Positions 1 to 7,905 are shown, counted from the first letter of the stretch. The stretch is DNA of 38,166 nucleotides from Clostridia bacterium (GCA_024403755.1 JAKSRF010000010.1:1-38166), one strand, 5' to 3'. The notes: generated by a model from the letters alone, not told the origin. Translations and numbers: made by a program.

Positions 1-44
1 TTTGGTCCGCAGATTAGCGGAACCAATAGTATAGTATATTCAAC

Positions 45-90
45 AAAAAACCTGCCAACAAACTCTTGATTTTTGTTAGCAGGTTTTTTA
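45..90. terminator. Bidirectional intrinsic terminator
   Basis: The arms AACCTGC and GCAGGTT extend inward through an AACAAA/TTTGTT helix with one mismatch. A T-run follows on the plus strand and an A-run precedes it, so it could stop transcription on either strand. It probably ends a gene lying left of the window and insulates the ImmA gene. Confidence 0.8.
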
Positions 91-100
91 TAAATGTCGG

Positions 101-129
101 TTTTGATTTCTCGAGGATAATGATATAAT
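101..129 (+). promoter_or_regulatory. Putative sigma-A promoter of the ImmA-like gene
   Basis: TTTTGA (101-106), a 17-nt spacer, then TATAAT (124-129) with an extended -10 TG at 121-122. The predicted start lies near 136, about 60 nt before the ATG. The -35 is poor but the -10 is perfect. Confidence 0.55.
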
Positions 130-196
130 ACTCTCGTGGAAGAGATGCTTTAAGTTAAATACGATTCTGTGGAAATAAACAGGATGGTATTTTTTT

Positions 197-721
197 ATGA
201 CTAAAACAGACAAAGCAAGAATTGAATCAGCTGTAAAAGCCGTTTATGCGAGAACAAAAATTAACGAGTTTCCGATAGATATTGACTCGGTGTATCGCTG
301 TTATGACATAAGTGTTATTAAATACAGTGATTTGCCGTATGTTGACATTATAAGAGCCGTTGCCGCAAGCGAAGACGGTTTTTGCGGGCAAATTAACGGA
401 CATTATGTAGTGTTTTACAATGATTCGGTATCTGAGGTACGAATAAGATTTACGCTCATGCATGAGTTAGGGCATATAGTATTGGGTCATGACAAACAAG
501 GAAGAAGAGAAGAGGCAGAGGCCAATTATTTTGCATCTCAGATGCTTGTTCCTGATTCGGCGCTTGAATATATGCTTGCGACTGTGACAAAAGGGAATGA
601 GAACACTGTTGAAAACATCGTTGAACAAATAACCGCCGGATTCAGAGTTAGTACACAATGTGCTAAGATAACCTATCATCGATATATCAAAAAAATGCAA
701 GAAAAACCCCGCCGGTTGTAA
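197..721 (+). CDS. ImmA/IrrE-family zinc metallopeptidase
   Basis: A 174-residue protein of the ImmA/IrrE (DUF955, COG2856) family. These are zinc-dependent proteases that often cleave a partner XRE-type repressor. The zinc-binding helix HELGHIVLGH lies at about residues 90-99, and a downstream EEAEANYFASQMLVP segment matches the family's third-ligand helix, so the active site looks intact. The length is usual for stand-alone members. The ATG follows a weak AGGATGG site. No XRE-type gene lies beside it in the window, so the substrate is unknown; it could be off the left edge or elsewhere. The last codons overlap a terminator for the opposing recR cluster. The family call is firm; the role is open. 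Confidence 0.85.
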   Translation: MTKTDKARIESAVKAVYARTKINEFPIDIDSVYRCYDISVIKYSDLPYVDIIRAVAASEDGFCGQINGHYVVFYNDSVSEVRIRFTLMHELGHIVLGHDKQGRREEAEANYFASQMLVPDSALEYMLATVTKGNENTVENIVEQITAGFRVSTQCAKITYHRYIKKMQEKPRRL

Positions 722-742
722 TGAAAAACGTGGCGGAGTTTC
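702..742 (-). terminator. Terminator of the dnaX-ybaB-recR-rqcP cluster
   Basis: Read on the minus strand, AAACTCCGCC pairs with GGCGGGGTTT (one mismatch) around an 18-nt loop, followed by T-rich sequence. The hairpin straddles the stop codon of the convergent ImmA gene. On the plus strand the following bases are TCCCC, so it should work mainly for the minus-strand operon. Confidence 0.75.
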
Positions 743-780
743 CCCTGTATATATTTTCCTCTGTCAAATGTCGTAATGAG

Positions 781-1026
781 TTAATCCTCGATAAGCTCGT
801 ACATCTCGGAAGCATTTTCCTTACGAACTGTCTCGTTCAGCATTAATACTCTGAATTTAACAGTTCCGTTTCCGAAAACGACCTCAACAATGTCTCCGAC
901 TTTAAGCTTAACCGACGGCTTTGCTTCTCTTCCGTTTACCGTAACACGCCCCAATGAGCATACATCATTAGCTACGGTTCTTCGCTTTATTATTCGGGAT
1001 ACTTTAAGAAATTTATCTAATCTCAT
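781..1026 (-). CDS. rqcP: S4-domain RNA-binding protein, RqcP-like
   Basis: An 81-residue protein made almost entirely of one S4 RNA-binding domain: MRLDKFLKVSRIIKRRTVAN at the N-terminus, then the GRVTVNGREAKPSVKLKVGD loop. This matches the YabO/RqcP and Hsp15 family. In Bacillus, RqcP (YabO) works with RqcH on stalled 50S subunits to promote C-terminal alanine tailing of nascent chains. That role is inferred here from family and size. It is the last gene of the minus-strand cluster, 8 nt downstream of recR, and a terminator follows about 40 nt later. Generic S4-domain proteins are similar, so the symbol is provisional. Confidence 0.75.
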   Translation of the reverse strand: MRLDKFLKVSRIIKRRTVANDVCSLGRVTVNGREAKPSVKLKVGDIVEVVFGNGTVKFRVLMLNETVRKENASEMYELIED

Positions 1027-1034
1027 ATTAATTC

Positions 1035-1640
1035 CTAGCCTATTTCTACACGCCCCTTGAGTGCGTTTGATAAAGTGAGATCGTCAGCATACTCTATGTC
1101 AGAACCCATCGGGAGACCTGAAGCAAGGCGTGTAACCTTGATACCGGTATCTTTAAGTAAGCGCGAAATATAAAGTGCGGTTGCATTACCTTCGATATTC
1201 TGATTTGTTGCGACTATAATCTCATTAACCGAACTTTCGGAAGAAAGACGGGCAAACAATTGCTTCAATGTGACACGTTCCATTGCTCGAACATCAATAG
1301 GATTATATACGCCGTGAAGGACGTGGTAAAGTCCTCTGTACTCATGCGTTCTCTCTATGGTGGCTACATCTCGAGGAGATTCAACCACGCAAACAGTAGA
1401 ACGGTCACGCTTCGGGTCCGAACAAATAGGACACGGATCGCTGTCAGTAAAATTCTGGCAACAGGAACAACGAATAGTCTTACTGTGAGCTTCAATTATT
1501 GCATCACTTATAGCCTTTGCCTCTTCCTTATCTAACGACAGAATATGAAAGGCAAGTCTGTGTGCGGATTTTCTTCCTATTCCCGGTAAGCCGGCAAGTT
1601 TATTAATCAGATTTTCAACTGATGGTGAATAATGTGCCAT
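1035..1640 (-). CDS. recR: Recombination mediator protein RecR
   Basis: A 201-residue protein of standard RecR length. RecR acts with RecO (and RecF) to load RecA on SSB-coated single-stranded DNA in gap repair. Visible domains are the N-terminal helix-hairpin-helix (KLAGLPGIGRKSAHRLAFHI, about residues 14-33), a C4 zinc finger (CSCCQNFTDSDPCPIC, about 58-73), a Toprim domain starting at VCVVESPRD, and the C-terminal Walker-B-like region with SGLPMGSDIEYAD. It follows ybaB by 4 nt. This is the classic dnaX-ybaB-recR order. Confidence 0.97.
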   Translation of the reverse strand: MAHYSPSVENLINKLAGLPGIGRKSAHRLAFHILSLDKEEAKAISDAIIEAHSKTIRCSCCQNFTDSDPCPICSDPKRDRSTVCVVESPRDVATIERTHEYRGLYHVLHGVYNPIDVRAMERVTLKQLFARLSSESSVNEIIVATNQNIEGNATALYISRLLKDTGIKVTRLASGLPMGSDIEYADDLTLSNALKGRVEIG

Positions 1641-1644
1641 AAAA

Positions 1645-1989
1645 TCAGAAGTTGAATGGAAGCTTTATTCCGCCTGTAGCCTGGCCCATAATCTCGTCAT
1701 ACTTTGCCTGATACTGCTCTCTTGCGTTGTTATATGCGGCAAGAATCAAATCACTGAGCATTTCTGTATCTTCAGGATCGCACACCTCAGGTGCAATCTC
1801 AAGAGAATAAATCTTCTGATCACCACCGAGTGTAAGCTTAACCTTATCACCACCGGCTGTACCCTCAAGACGTAATTCATTTACCTTATCCTGTGCTGCA
1901 GTCATATCTCTCTGCATTTTCTGAGCCTGTGCAACAAGATTATTCATGTTGCCCATTCCGCCCATACCTCTGAAACCGTTTTTTGCCAT
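1645..1989 (-). CDS. ybaB: YbaB/EbfC nucleoid-associated protein
   Basis: A 114-residue YbaB/EbfC-family protein. The family forms a dimeric, tweezer-like nucleoid-associated DNA-binding protein. The glycine/methionine-rich N-terminus (GFRGMGGMGNMNNLVAQAQK) leads into the conserved helix and beta region with GGDKVKLTLGG and the helix LSDLILAAYNNAREQ. It lies between dnaX (22-nt gap) and recR (4-nt gap), the usual position. Assignment rests on both sequence and context. Confidence 0.95.
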   Translation of the reverse strand: MAKNGFRGMGGMGNMNNLVAQAQKMQRDMTAAQDKVNELRLEGTAGGDKVKLTLGGDQKIYSLEIAPEVCDPEDTEMLSDLILAAYNNAREQYQAKYDEIMGQATGGIKLPFNF

Positions 1990-2011
1990 TTTCTTATCCT
2001 CCGATATTTTT

Positions 2012-4531
2012 TTACCAGTTCTCGCTGAAGTCTAATTGACCCTGCATACCGCTGGTTTCATTTCTGTTATTTACATAATTTGCAAAATCTTTTTTTGTCT
2101 CGGCTTTACTGCCGCCGGCCTTACCCACATGAGTATTATACTGATTTTCCGAGCACATGAAGAATGTGTATTCAGGGAAAACAGCCTTGAGTTTATTACG
2201 CAATACTTTACAAGAATCTGAAGAAATCAGTTCCTTTACACTTGTTTCATCCAAATGCGCGAAAATGATATAAAGCTGATTTTCAGATGACTTGATTGTG
2301 GCTCCCGATATTTTTAGATAGAACTCATAATCTTCATCTGCAAATGAATTCACGATTCCCGACCATAAAGCATTTATATCAACAGGTGCATCTACCGGCA
2401 CCGCGGTCTCTTTTTTAGGTTCTTGTATTTTGAGTTCAGGCAAATCCTTTGAAGAATCATAAACTTCAGCAATCATTGAGCGATGTGTTGATTTCTTGCT
2501 CTCAGGTTCAACGTTTGCAGTCTCTTCTTTCTTTTCTTCAGGTTCAGCCTTAGTTTCAATCTTTGATTCAGTCTTTGATTCACTCTTAGGTTCATCGGCT
2601 TTGGATAAACTGTTTGAAGCAGTAAACAGACTTGAAGGTGTTGAGAACAAGCTTGAACCGCTGCTGAATTGAGAAAGTTTGGATTTGCGGGATGTGTTTG
2701 AAGGTTTCTTTTCCGTAACACCGCCCATCGAGAACAAATCCATCTGATTTTCAAGAGGTTTATCTTCTTCCGGTATATCAGGATTGGAAGCTACCTGCTC
2801 TACAAAAGACTTCTTTGAATCCGTAACAGGCTTTGTATCAGATTCCTTGGAAGTATCTGAATTCAATCGATCAAGAAGAGAAGATGATGATTTATTGAGA
2901 CTTGAAATAGAAGAGAAAAGCTCTGAAACTGACTTTTTTTCTTCTTTGTTTTCTTTCTTATCTGATTCTGAAGACTTAACTTCTTCTTTCTCCTTGCTAT
3001 CCGTATCAGAAGATGAGACTTTAGCCGATTCGGTAACGGATTGTTTCTTCTCTACAGATGATTCCGACTTTATCGGGTCTTCAATCTTTGCAGGTTCTGA
3101 CGTCTTTGTCGGTTCTTCATTTTTTGCAATTTCTTCAGTCTTAGGTGTATCCGTAAACTTAGCAGTGTCATCGGATGTTGCCTTTTTTTCGGTTTTTTCA
3201 GTTTCTTCGACCTTTACGGCCTTTGCTGAATCAGACGAATCAGTTTTTTCTGAATCGGAAGATGATGATTTATCTGTATCTTCTTTGTTTTCTGAATCGG
3301 AAGTGTTTTTTATATCTTTATCTGAGTTATTGCTCTCGCTGTAGCGTGCAGAAATCTCCTCTGCTGCTTTGGCCTGTTTTTTTACAAAATCAGGAATAAC
3401 CAAAGGAGGAATGTCAGTTTTAACCTTGCGTCCGCACAATCTTAAAAGTGATATTTCAAAGGTTGTTCTGGTTGAAGGAGACCACTTGAGCTCCGATACA
3501 AGATTAGACAAGTATGATATAAAAGCAACCAAAGTTTCTGCAGATACAGTTGAAGCAAGAGTATACATTGATTTAAGAGTGGTTGCCGAAGCGGTAACCA
3601 GCGCAGTAGGATCAGGCATCATGCGTACAACGAGCAAATCTCTGAAGTAACCGCCCAAATCTATAGTAAATCTTGTTAAATCACGTCCTGACTTAAATAA
3701 ATCATCACACAAAGGCAACAGTTTATCATAACTGCCCTTAATCAGGACATCAGCCATGTTAAACATGAATTTTCTGTCTACAGTACCTGTTATTTCTTCA
3801 ATTGCCTGAACAGTAATGAGGCGTTTGTTTCCGTTGGCAGTTGTTTGTGCTGCAGATTGTGCCTGATCGAGAAGGGAAATTGAATCTCGTAAGGCACCGT
3901 CAGCCAGTGAAGCAATAAGTTTTAATGCTTCATCATCTGCAGGGATTGCCTCCTTGGAGCAAATATATTGTAAACGTTTAACAATAGCACCTAAAGAGAT
4001 TCTCTTAAAATCAAATCTCTGGCATCTTGAGAGTATAGTTGCCGGAATTTTATGAGGCTCGGTGGTTGCAAGAAGAAATACCGCATGTTTAGGCGGCTCT
4101 TCAAGCGTCTTAAGAAGTGCATTAAAAGCTCCGGTTGAGAGCATATGAACCTCATCGATTATATATACCTTGTAAGGTGCACGTGAAGGTGCATAAACAA
4201 CTTCCTCACATATTTTACGAACGTTGTCGACACTGTTGTTTGAGGCGGCATCTATCTCGATTACATCCATTAAGGTGGAGTCTATTATGCCTTTACAAGT
4301 AGGACATTCATTACACGGGTTTCCGTTTACCGGATGCTCACAGTTAATAGCACGGGAAAACACTTTGGCTATAGTTGTTTTACCGGTACCTCGTGTGCCG
4401 CAGAATAAATAAGCATGGCCGATTTTACCGGAAATAACCGTTTGTCTTAATGTAGTAACGGCATTTTCCTGTTCAACTATATCATCAAATGTCTGTGGAC
4501 GAAATTGTCTGTATAAAGCGATATGTTCCAT
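2012..4531 (-). CDS. dnaX: DNA polymerase III subunit gamma/tau
   Basis: The clamp-loader ATPase of the replisome, 839 residues, clearly longer than the roughly 550-650 usual in Firmicutes. AAA+ domains I-III occupy residues 1 to about 368: Walker A GTRGTGKT (45-52), zinc-module cysteines 64, 73, 76 and 79, Walker B IIDEVHM (124-130) and SRC motif (168-170). A low-complexity linker of about 300 residues rich in Ser, Lys, Glu, Asp and Thr follows. A folded C-terminal region from about residue 705 probably carries the tau interaction functions. An A7 run in codons 383-385 is phased as an A-AAA-AAA slippery heptamer at the domain III/linker border; a -1 shift would give a gamma-like product of about 401 residues. 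It is transcribed with ybaB, recR and rqcP. Confidence 0.97.
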   Translation of the reverse strand: MEHIALYRQFRPQTFDDIVEQENAVTTLRQTVISGKIGHAYLFCGTRGTGKTTIAKVFSRAINCEHPVNGNPCNECPTCKGIIDSTLMDVIEIDAASNNSVDNVRKICEEVVYAPSRAPYKVYIIDEVHMLSTGAFNALLKTLEEPPKHAVFLLATTEPHKIPATILSRCQRFDFKRISLGAIVKRLQYICSKEAIPADDEALKLIASLADGALRDSISLLDQAQSAAQTTANGNKRLITVQAIEEITGTVDRKFMFNMADVLIKGSYDKLLPLCDDLFKSGRDLTRFTIDLGGYFRDLLVVRMMPDPTALVTASATTLKSMYTLASTVSAETLVAFISYLSNLVSELKWSPSTRTTFEISLLRLCGRKVKTDIPPLVIPDFVKKQAKAAEEISARYSESNNSDKDIKNTSDSENKEDTDKSSSSDSEKTDSSDSAKAVKVEETEKTEKKATSDDTAKFTDTPKTEEIAKNEEPTKTSEPAKIEDPIKSESSVEKKQSVTESAKVSSSDTDSKEKEEVKSSESDKKENKEEKKSVSELFSSISSLNKSSSSLLDRLNSDTSKESDTKPVTDSKKSFVEQVASNPDIPEEDKPLENQMDLFSMGGVTEKKPSNTSRKSKLSQFSSGSSLFSTPSSLFTASNSLSKADEPKSESKTESKIETKAEPEEKKEETANVEPESKKSTHRSMIAEVYDSSKDLPELKIQEPKKETAVPVDAPVDINALWSGIVNSFADEDYEFYLKISGATIKSSENQLYIIFAHLDETSVKELISSDSCKVLRNKLKAVFPEYTFFMCSENQYNTHVGKAGGSKAETKKDFANYVNNRNETSGMQGQLDFSENW
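3327..3385 (-). promoter_or_regulatory. Candidate -1 frameshift site in dnaX (gamma production)
   Basis: On the minus strand, codons GTA AAA AAA (residues 383-385; A7 at 3383-3377) form a correctly phased X-XXY-YYZ heptamer. About 8 nt downstream a small stem can form: AGC and GCAGA pair with TCTGC and GCT around a 7-nt loop. After a -1 shift, 16 further codons lead to TAA at 3329-3327. Escherichia coli makes gamma at A-AAA-AAG in dnaX, and Thermus uses slippage on an A-run. Function here is inferred; no upstream stimulatory Shine-Dalgarno is visible. Confidence 0.5.
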
Positions 4532-4580
4532 AGTTTATTGTTCCTGCTTAGATTCTTTAAGTGTCCTGATACACACGTAA

Positions 4581-4609
4581 ATTATATATATCCTATACCG
4601 TTTTTTCAA
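4581..4609 (-). promoter_or_regulatory. Putative dnaX promoter
   Basis: On the minus strand TTGAAA (4609-4604), a 17-nt spacer and TATAAT (4586-4581). It lies about 50 nt upstream of the dnaX start and downstream of the SRP RNA, so dnaX need not rely on read-through. Confidence 0.7.
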
Positions 4610-4743
4610 GCAAGGTTTGACCGCCGAAAACGGTACGGCAGAGGACTGATAACGATGCGAACTGCAGGTGACGGCTGTCATTATTCAGTTCGAACAGGGG
4701 ATAATATTTTTGGTGTTTTATATAAAAAGAATTTACATAAACT

Positions 4744-4886
4744 CATCCCACCTAAACTGCAGTCGGTGCAGGCACCCTCGCGGCACATACAGAAATCCAC
4801 TTACTGCTGCTTCCTTCCGGACCTGACAGGATTCATAGCACTATATTGCACGAGACCCACATCCGACTACAGATCAGATGGGATGC
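4744..4886 (-). ncRNA. ffs: 4.5S / small SRP RNA
   Basis: The minus strand carries the diagnostic SRP domain IV core GTCAGGTCCGGAAGGAAGCA at about 4829-4810. The flanks fold into one long hairpin: CATCCCA at the 5' end pairs with TGGGATG at the 3' end, and CTGTAGTCGG pairs with CCGACTGCAG. About 140 nt in all. The transcript starts right before the closing helix and I see no Alu domain, so it is the compact bacterial type. SRP RNA binds Ffh for cotranslational membrane targeting. Its position upstream of dnaX is common in Firmicutes. Ends are set by pairing and are good to a few bases. Confidence 0.93.
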
Positions 4887-4897
4887 ATTCGCGGAGT

Positions 4898-4906
4898 ATT
4901 ATAACA
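4898..4906 (-). promoter_or_regulatory. Extended -10 promoter of SRP RNA
   Basis: On the minus strand TGTTATAAT, a perfect -10 with extended TG. It places the start at about 4890, matching the folded 5' end of the SRP RNA. No good -35 is present. Upstream promoter DNA overlaps the 3' end of the preceding gene, whose stop codon is at 4911-4909. Confidence 0.65.
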
Positions 4907-4908
4907 CA

Positions 4909-6174
4909 TTATTTATGACAATTCGATATAAATCTTAATAAATATGTAGATAAATCAGATTGAATTACTCCGGCACGGTCAGAAGAAGCACATTCGGAGT
5001 ATATTGCAACGATAAAAGGCTCTTCTCCGTCAACGAGTGTCATCGCGAAGTATGCATGGCGTTCGTCGTCGGTTCCCGTGACATTTAAAGTGAGATTGTT
5101 CGTGTCTTTTGAGAATATATTGTTTATTCCGGAACTCATATTTGAATTTGCCAAGTCATTAAGAAGCTGTTGATAGGTTGAAGAAGAACGAAGATAGTTG
5201 TAATAAAAGATTTGCATATATTGCACCATGTCATAACAGGAACTTGTATTTGAAGATTTTATCGTATCACCGTTATAGTCCTCGTATGTATAAGTCTCAC
5301 TGTAGTCGATGTATCCGCTCATTTCGGAAAGAGAAGAAGAAATAGTGGATATGCCGCCCATGTAATCAAGAAGATATTTTATTGCAAGGTAATCATTATT
5401 CTTGATGGCAAGAGCGGCAAGATTTTGCATATAAAACTGTTTTCCTGGTTCATAATTATCGGCAATGTAGCTTCTTCCACCGAGAATTGCATCTCCTTGG
5501 TATGTTCTGACCTCTGTTGAACTGTAGGTTCCTTGTGCAATTCCTTCATAATAAAGCATTTCTATCGGTAAGATATATGAAGCGGAAGGGAGGATGATCT
5601 CCAGGTCATTACAGCCTAAAGCTTCGTTTGAGTTAAGATTTACATATCTAAAGGCTATTCGCTCTTCAGGATGTTCTTTGATGTAATCCGAAATCTCCTG
5701 CTTGAGAACATCTAAGGCCATATCACGATCCTCGTGTGATATTGTCTGGAGAGGATAATAATTTGAAAAGTAAATATTCTCTTCATTCTCTAATCTGTCA
5801 GGTGAATTGTTCTGGGTAGCAGTTGTTGATTCCTCTGTGGTAACCTCAGGAGTGGTCTCGGCAATAATCGGTCCCAATGCGGTAGTCTCGGTTGTCTCGA
5901 CACTGGTAGCAGCGGATGTCTCAGTCATATTGTCGGAAGCAATTGCGTCATAATCCTTTATGGTGAAATCGGCAGCGTTTTCTTCAGAGGTTGCGGCACC
6001 GACCAAATTCGGATATTTCTCGCGATAATAATCCTGCATGGAAGATATTTTGGCAACGAATAAAACAGCTGTCAACAAAACAACCAGGCAGGTTACTATT
6101 ATGATTGTTAACCTGCCTCGTTTGTATCTGATATCAGAAGCTTTATTAAGAAATGTCGGATTAGGATATTTCAT
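4909..6174 (-). CDS. Membrane-anchored beta-lactamase-fold protein, apparently inactive
   Basis: 421 residues. A basic N-terminus, one transmembrane segment (LTIIIVTCLVVLLTAVLFVA, about 22-41), a Thr/Glu-rich extracellular linker (about 65-130), and a C-terminal domain resembling class A beta-lactamase/serine hydrolases. Where active members have SxxK followed by LPI, this has SASYILPI. The SDN-like position reads NND before YLAIKYLLDYMGG. The KTG-like strand reads VTGTDDERHAYFAM. The catalytic lysines therefore appear lost. It starts 9 nt after the fhs stop with only a distant AAGGGA as ribosome site, and so is probably cotranscribed with fhs. A wall-binding or scaffolding role would be a guess. 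Fold assignment is by motif spacing alone. Confidence 0.6.
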   Translation of the reverse strand: MKYPNPTFLNKASDIRYKRGRLTIIIVTCLVVLLTAVLFVAKISSMQDYYREKYPNLVGAATSEENAADFTIKDYDAIASDNMTETSAATSVETTETTALGPIIAETTPEVTTEESTTATQNNSPDRLENEENIYFSNYYPLQTISHEDRDMALDVLKQEISDYIKEHPEERIAFRYVNLNSNEALGCNDLEIILPSASYILPIEMLYYEGIAQGTYSSTEVRTYQGDAILGGRSYIADNYEPGKQFYMQNLAALAIKNNDYLAIKYLLDYMGGISTISSSLSEMSGYIDYSETYTYEDYNGDTIKSSNTSSCYDMVQYMQIFYYNYLRSSSTYQQLLNDLANSNMSSGINNIFSKDTNNLTLNVTGTDDERHAYFAMTLVDGEEPFIVAIYSECASSDRAGVIQSDLSTYLLRFISNCHK

Positions 6175-6183
6175 GGAAGACTA

Positions 6184-7860
6184 TCAGAATAATCCCTTAA
6201 TCTTTCCGTTGTTGTCTATGTCAATGTCTAATGCAGCAGGATGCGGCGGAAGACCCGGCATTGTGAGTATATTTCCCGTCAGGACAACAAGATAGCCTGC
6301 ACCGGAACTGAGATAAACGTCTCTTACTGTCAGAGTGAAGTTCTCCGGTCTGCCCAATTCCTTGGCATTATCTGAGAGAGAATACTGAGTTTTTGCTATA
6401 CATATCGGAAGATTTCCGAAGCCGTCCTTTGTAAAATTATCAATTTTCTCTTTTGCTTCAGGAAGAATGTTAACATCGGAAGCACCGTAAATTTTTGTTG
6501 CAACCTTAGTTATCTTATCAACTACGGAATCGGTAAGCTCATATGTATATTGAGGCTTTTTATCCGAAGCTGAAGCCATCTTGTTCAAAACTGCTTCAGC
6601 AAGTTCAATTCCTCCGTCTCCGCCCTTGGCAAAGATTTCACACGGAGCAAATGAAGCACCAAACTGCTCACACAGCTCCTTCATGGCAGCGATTTCCTCA
6701 TCTGTATCTGTGAGGAATCTGTTTGCTGCAACTACGCAAGGAATACCGAAGCCCTTCATGTTCTCGATATGCTTTGAAAGATTTGCAAAACCGATTTTAA
6801 CTGCCTCGACATTAGGATTATTAAGCTCGGCCTTAGGAATTCCTGCATTGTATTTGAGTGAACGGCATGTGGCTACGATTACGACAGCATCAGGCCAAAT
6901 GCCGGCCTTACGGCATTTAATGTCAAGGAATTTCTCTGCACCGAGATCAGCACCGAAGCCTGCTTCGGTAACTGTAATATCAGCAAGCTTGAGAGCTGCC
7001 TTTGTAGCAACGATAGTATTACAGCCGTGCGAAATATTGGCAAACGGACCGCCGTGAACAAAAGCAGGAACATGCTCGAGTGATTGAACAAGATTAGGGG
7101 AAATGGCATCCTTGAGAAGAGTGGTCATTGCACCTTCTGCATGTAAATCTCCGCAAGTAACCAGTTTTCCGTCATATGTATAGGCAACAGCGATATTTTT
7201 GAGTCTGTTCTTAAGATCTTCCAAATCTGCGGACAAACAAAGAATAGCCATAACCTCAGAAGCAGCAGTAATCTGAAAGATATCGTCTCTTTCTACGCCG
7301 CAACTCTTTGTATCACCGTGACCTACAACAATTCTTCTCAATGCACGGTCATTCATATCAAGACATCTCTTCCAAAGAACTCTTTCAGGGTCTATATTCA
7401 ACTCATTTCCCTGGAAAAGGTGATTGTCGAGCATTGCTGCGAGAAGATTGTTGGCAGCAGTTATAGCATGAAGATCACCGGTAAAATGAAGATTGATATC
7501 CTCCATAGGTACTACCTGAGAATATCCGCCGCCTGCAGCACCGCCCTTGACACCGAAAACAGGTCCCAATGAAGGCTCACGAAGAGCAAGCATTACATTT
7601 TTGTTTAACTTCTTCAATGCCTGGGCAAGACCGATACTTACCGTAGTTTTACCTTCTCCGGCAGGGGTAGGGTTCATTGCGGTAACAAGAACAAGCTTTC
7701 CGTCAGGATTATTCTTGCGTGAAGAAATAACGCTGAGCGGAACTTTAGCTTTGTATTTACCGTATTGTTCTATTTCATCTTTACTGAGACCGATTTCTTC
7801 AGCGATTGCTTCAATCGGCAACATCTTTGCACTTGATGCAATTTCAATATCACTTAACAT
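6184..7860 (-). CDS. fhs: Formate--tetrahydrofolate ligase
   Basis: A 558-residue protein, the standard length for formyl-THF synthetase. It joins formate to tetrahydrofolate with ATP in one-carbon metabolism, supplying purine and formyl-Met synthesis and, in acetogens, the methyl branch of the Wood-Ljungdahl pathway. The nucleotide-binding motif TPAGEGKTTVSIGLAQAL lies at about residues 66-83, followed by ALREPSLGPVFGVKGGAAGG and HFTGDLHAI. The C-terminal signature GLPPHPAALDID is present. The ATG follows a strong AGAGGTGAAGG site. Other Wood-Ljungdahl genes are absent from the window, so acetogenesis cannot be inferred. I found no convincing promoter for it in 7861-8000. Confidence 0.98.
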   Translation of the reverse strand: MLSDIEIASSAKMLPIEAIAEEIGLSKDEIEQYGKYKAKVPLSVISSRKNNPDGKLVLVTAMNPTPAGEGKTTVSIGLAQALKKLNKNVMLALREPSLGPVFGVKGGAAGGGYSQVVPMEDINLHFTGDLHAITAANNLLAAMLDNHLFQGNELNIDPERVLWKRCLDMNDRALRRIVVGHGDTKSCGVERDDIFQITAASEVMAILCLSADLEDLKNRLKNIAVAYTYDGKLVTCGDLHAEGAMTTLLKDAISPNLVQSLEHVPAFVHGGPFANISHGCNTIVATKAALKLADITVTEAGFGADLGAEKFLDIKCRKAGIWPDAVVIVATCRSLKYNAGIPKAELNNPNVEAVKIGFANLSKHIENMKGFGIPCVVAANRFLTDTDEEIAAMKELCEQFGASFAPCEIFAKGGDGGIELAEAVLNKMASASDKKPQYTYELTDSVVDKITKVATKIYGASDVNILPEAKEKIDNFTKDGFGNLPICIAKTQYSLSDNAKELGRPENFTLTVRDVYLSSGAGYLVVLTGNILTMPGLPPHPAALDIDIDNNGKIKGLF

Positions 7861-7905
7861 CTTCCTTCACCTCTCGAAAAGCTTATTTTTCACATAAGTA
7901 TGATT

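Noticed and set aside
1..34. Possible 3' end of a coding frame (…LAEPIV then stop at 32-34)
   Set aside because: Only about ten codons are visible, other frames also stop nearby, and no family can be recognised, so no feature was called.
2784..3344. Plus-strand Ser/Phe/Asp-rich open frame of about 186 codons
   Set aside because: It is the antisense of the low-complexity linker of dnaX; no ribosome site, and composition merely mirrors the Ser/Lys/Glu codons.
4610..4743. Alu-domain extension of a large SRP RNA
   Set aside because: The closing helix ends at 4744 and the mapped -10 leaves no room for 5' Alu helices, so the compact form was called.
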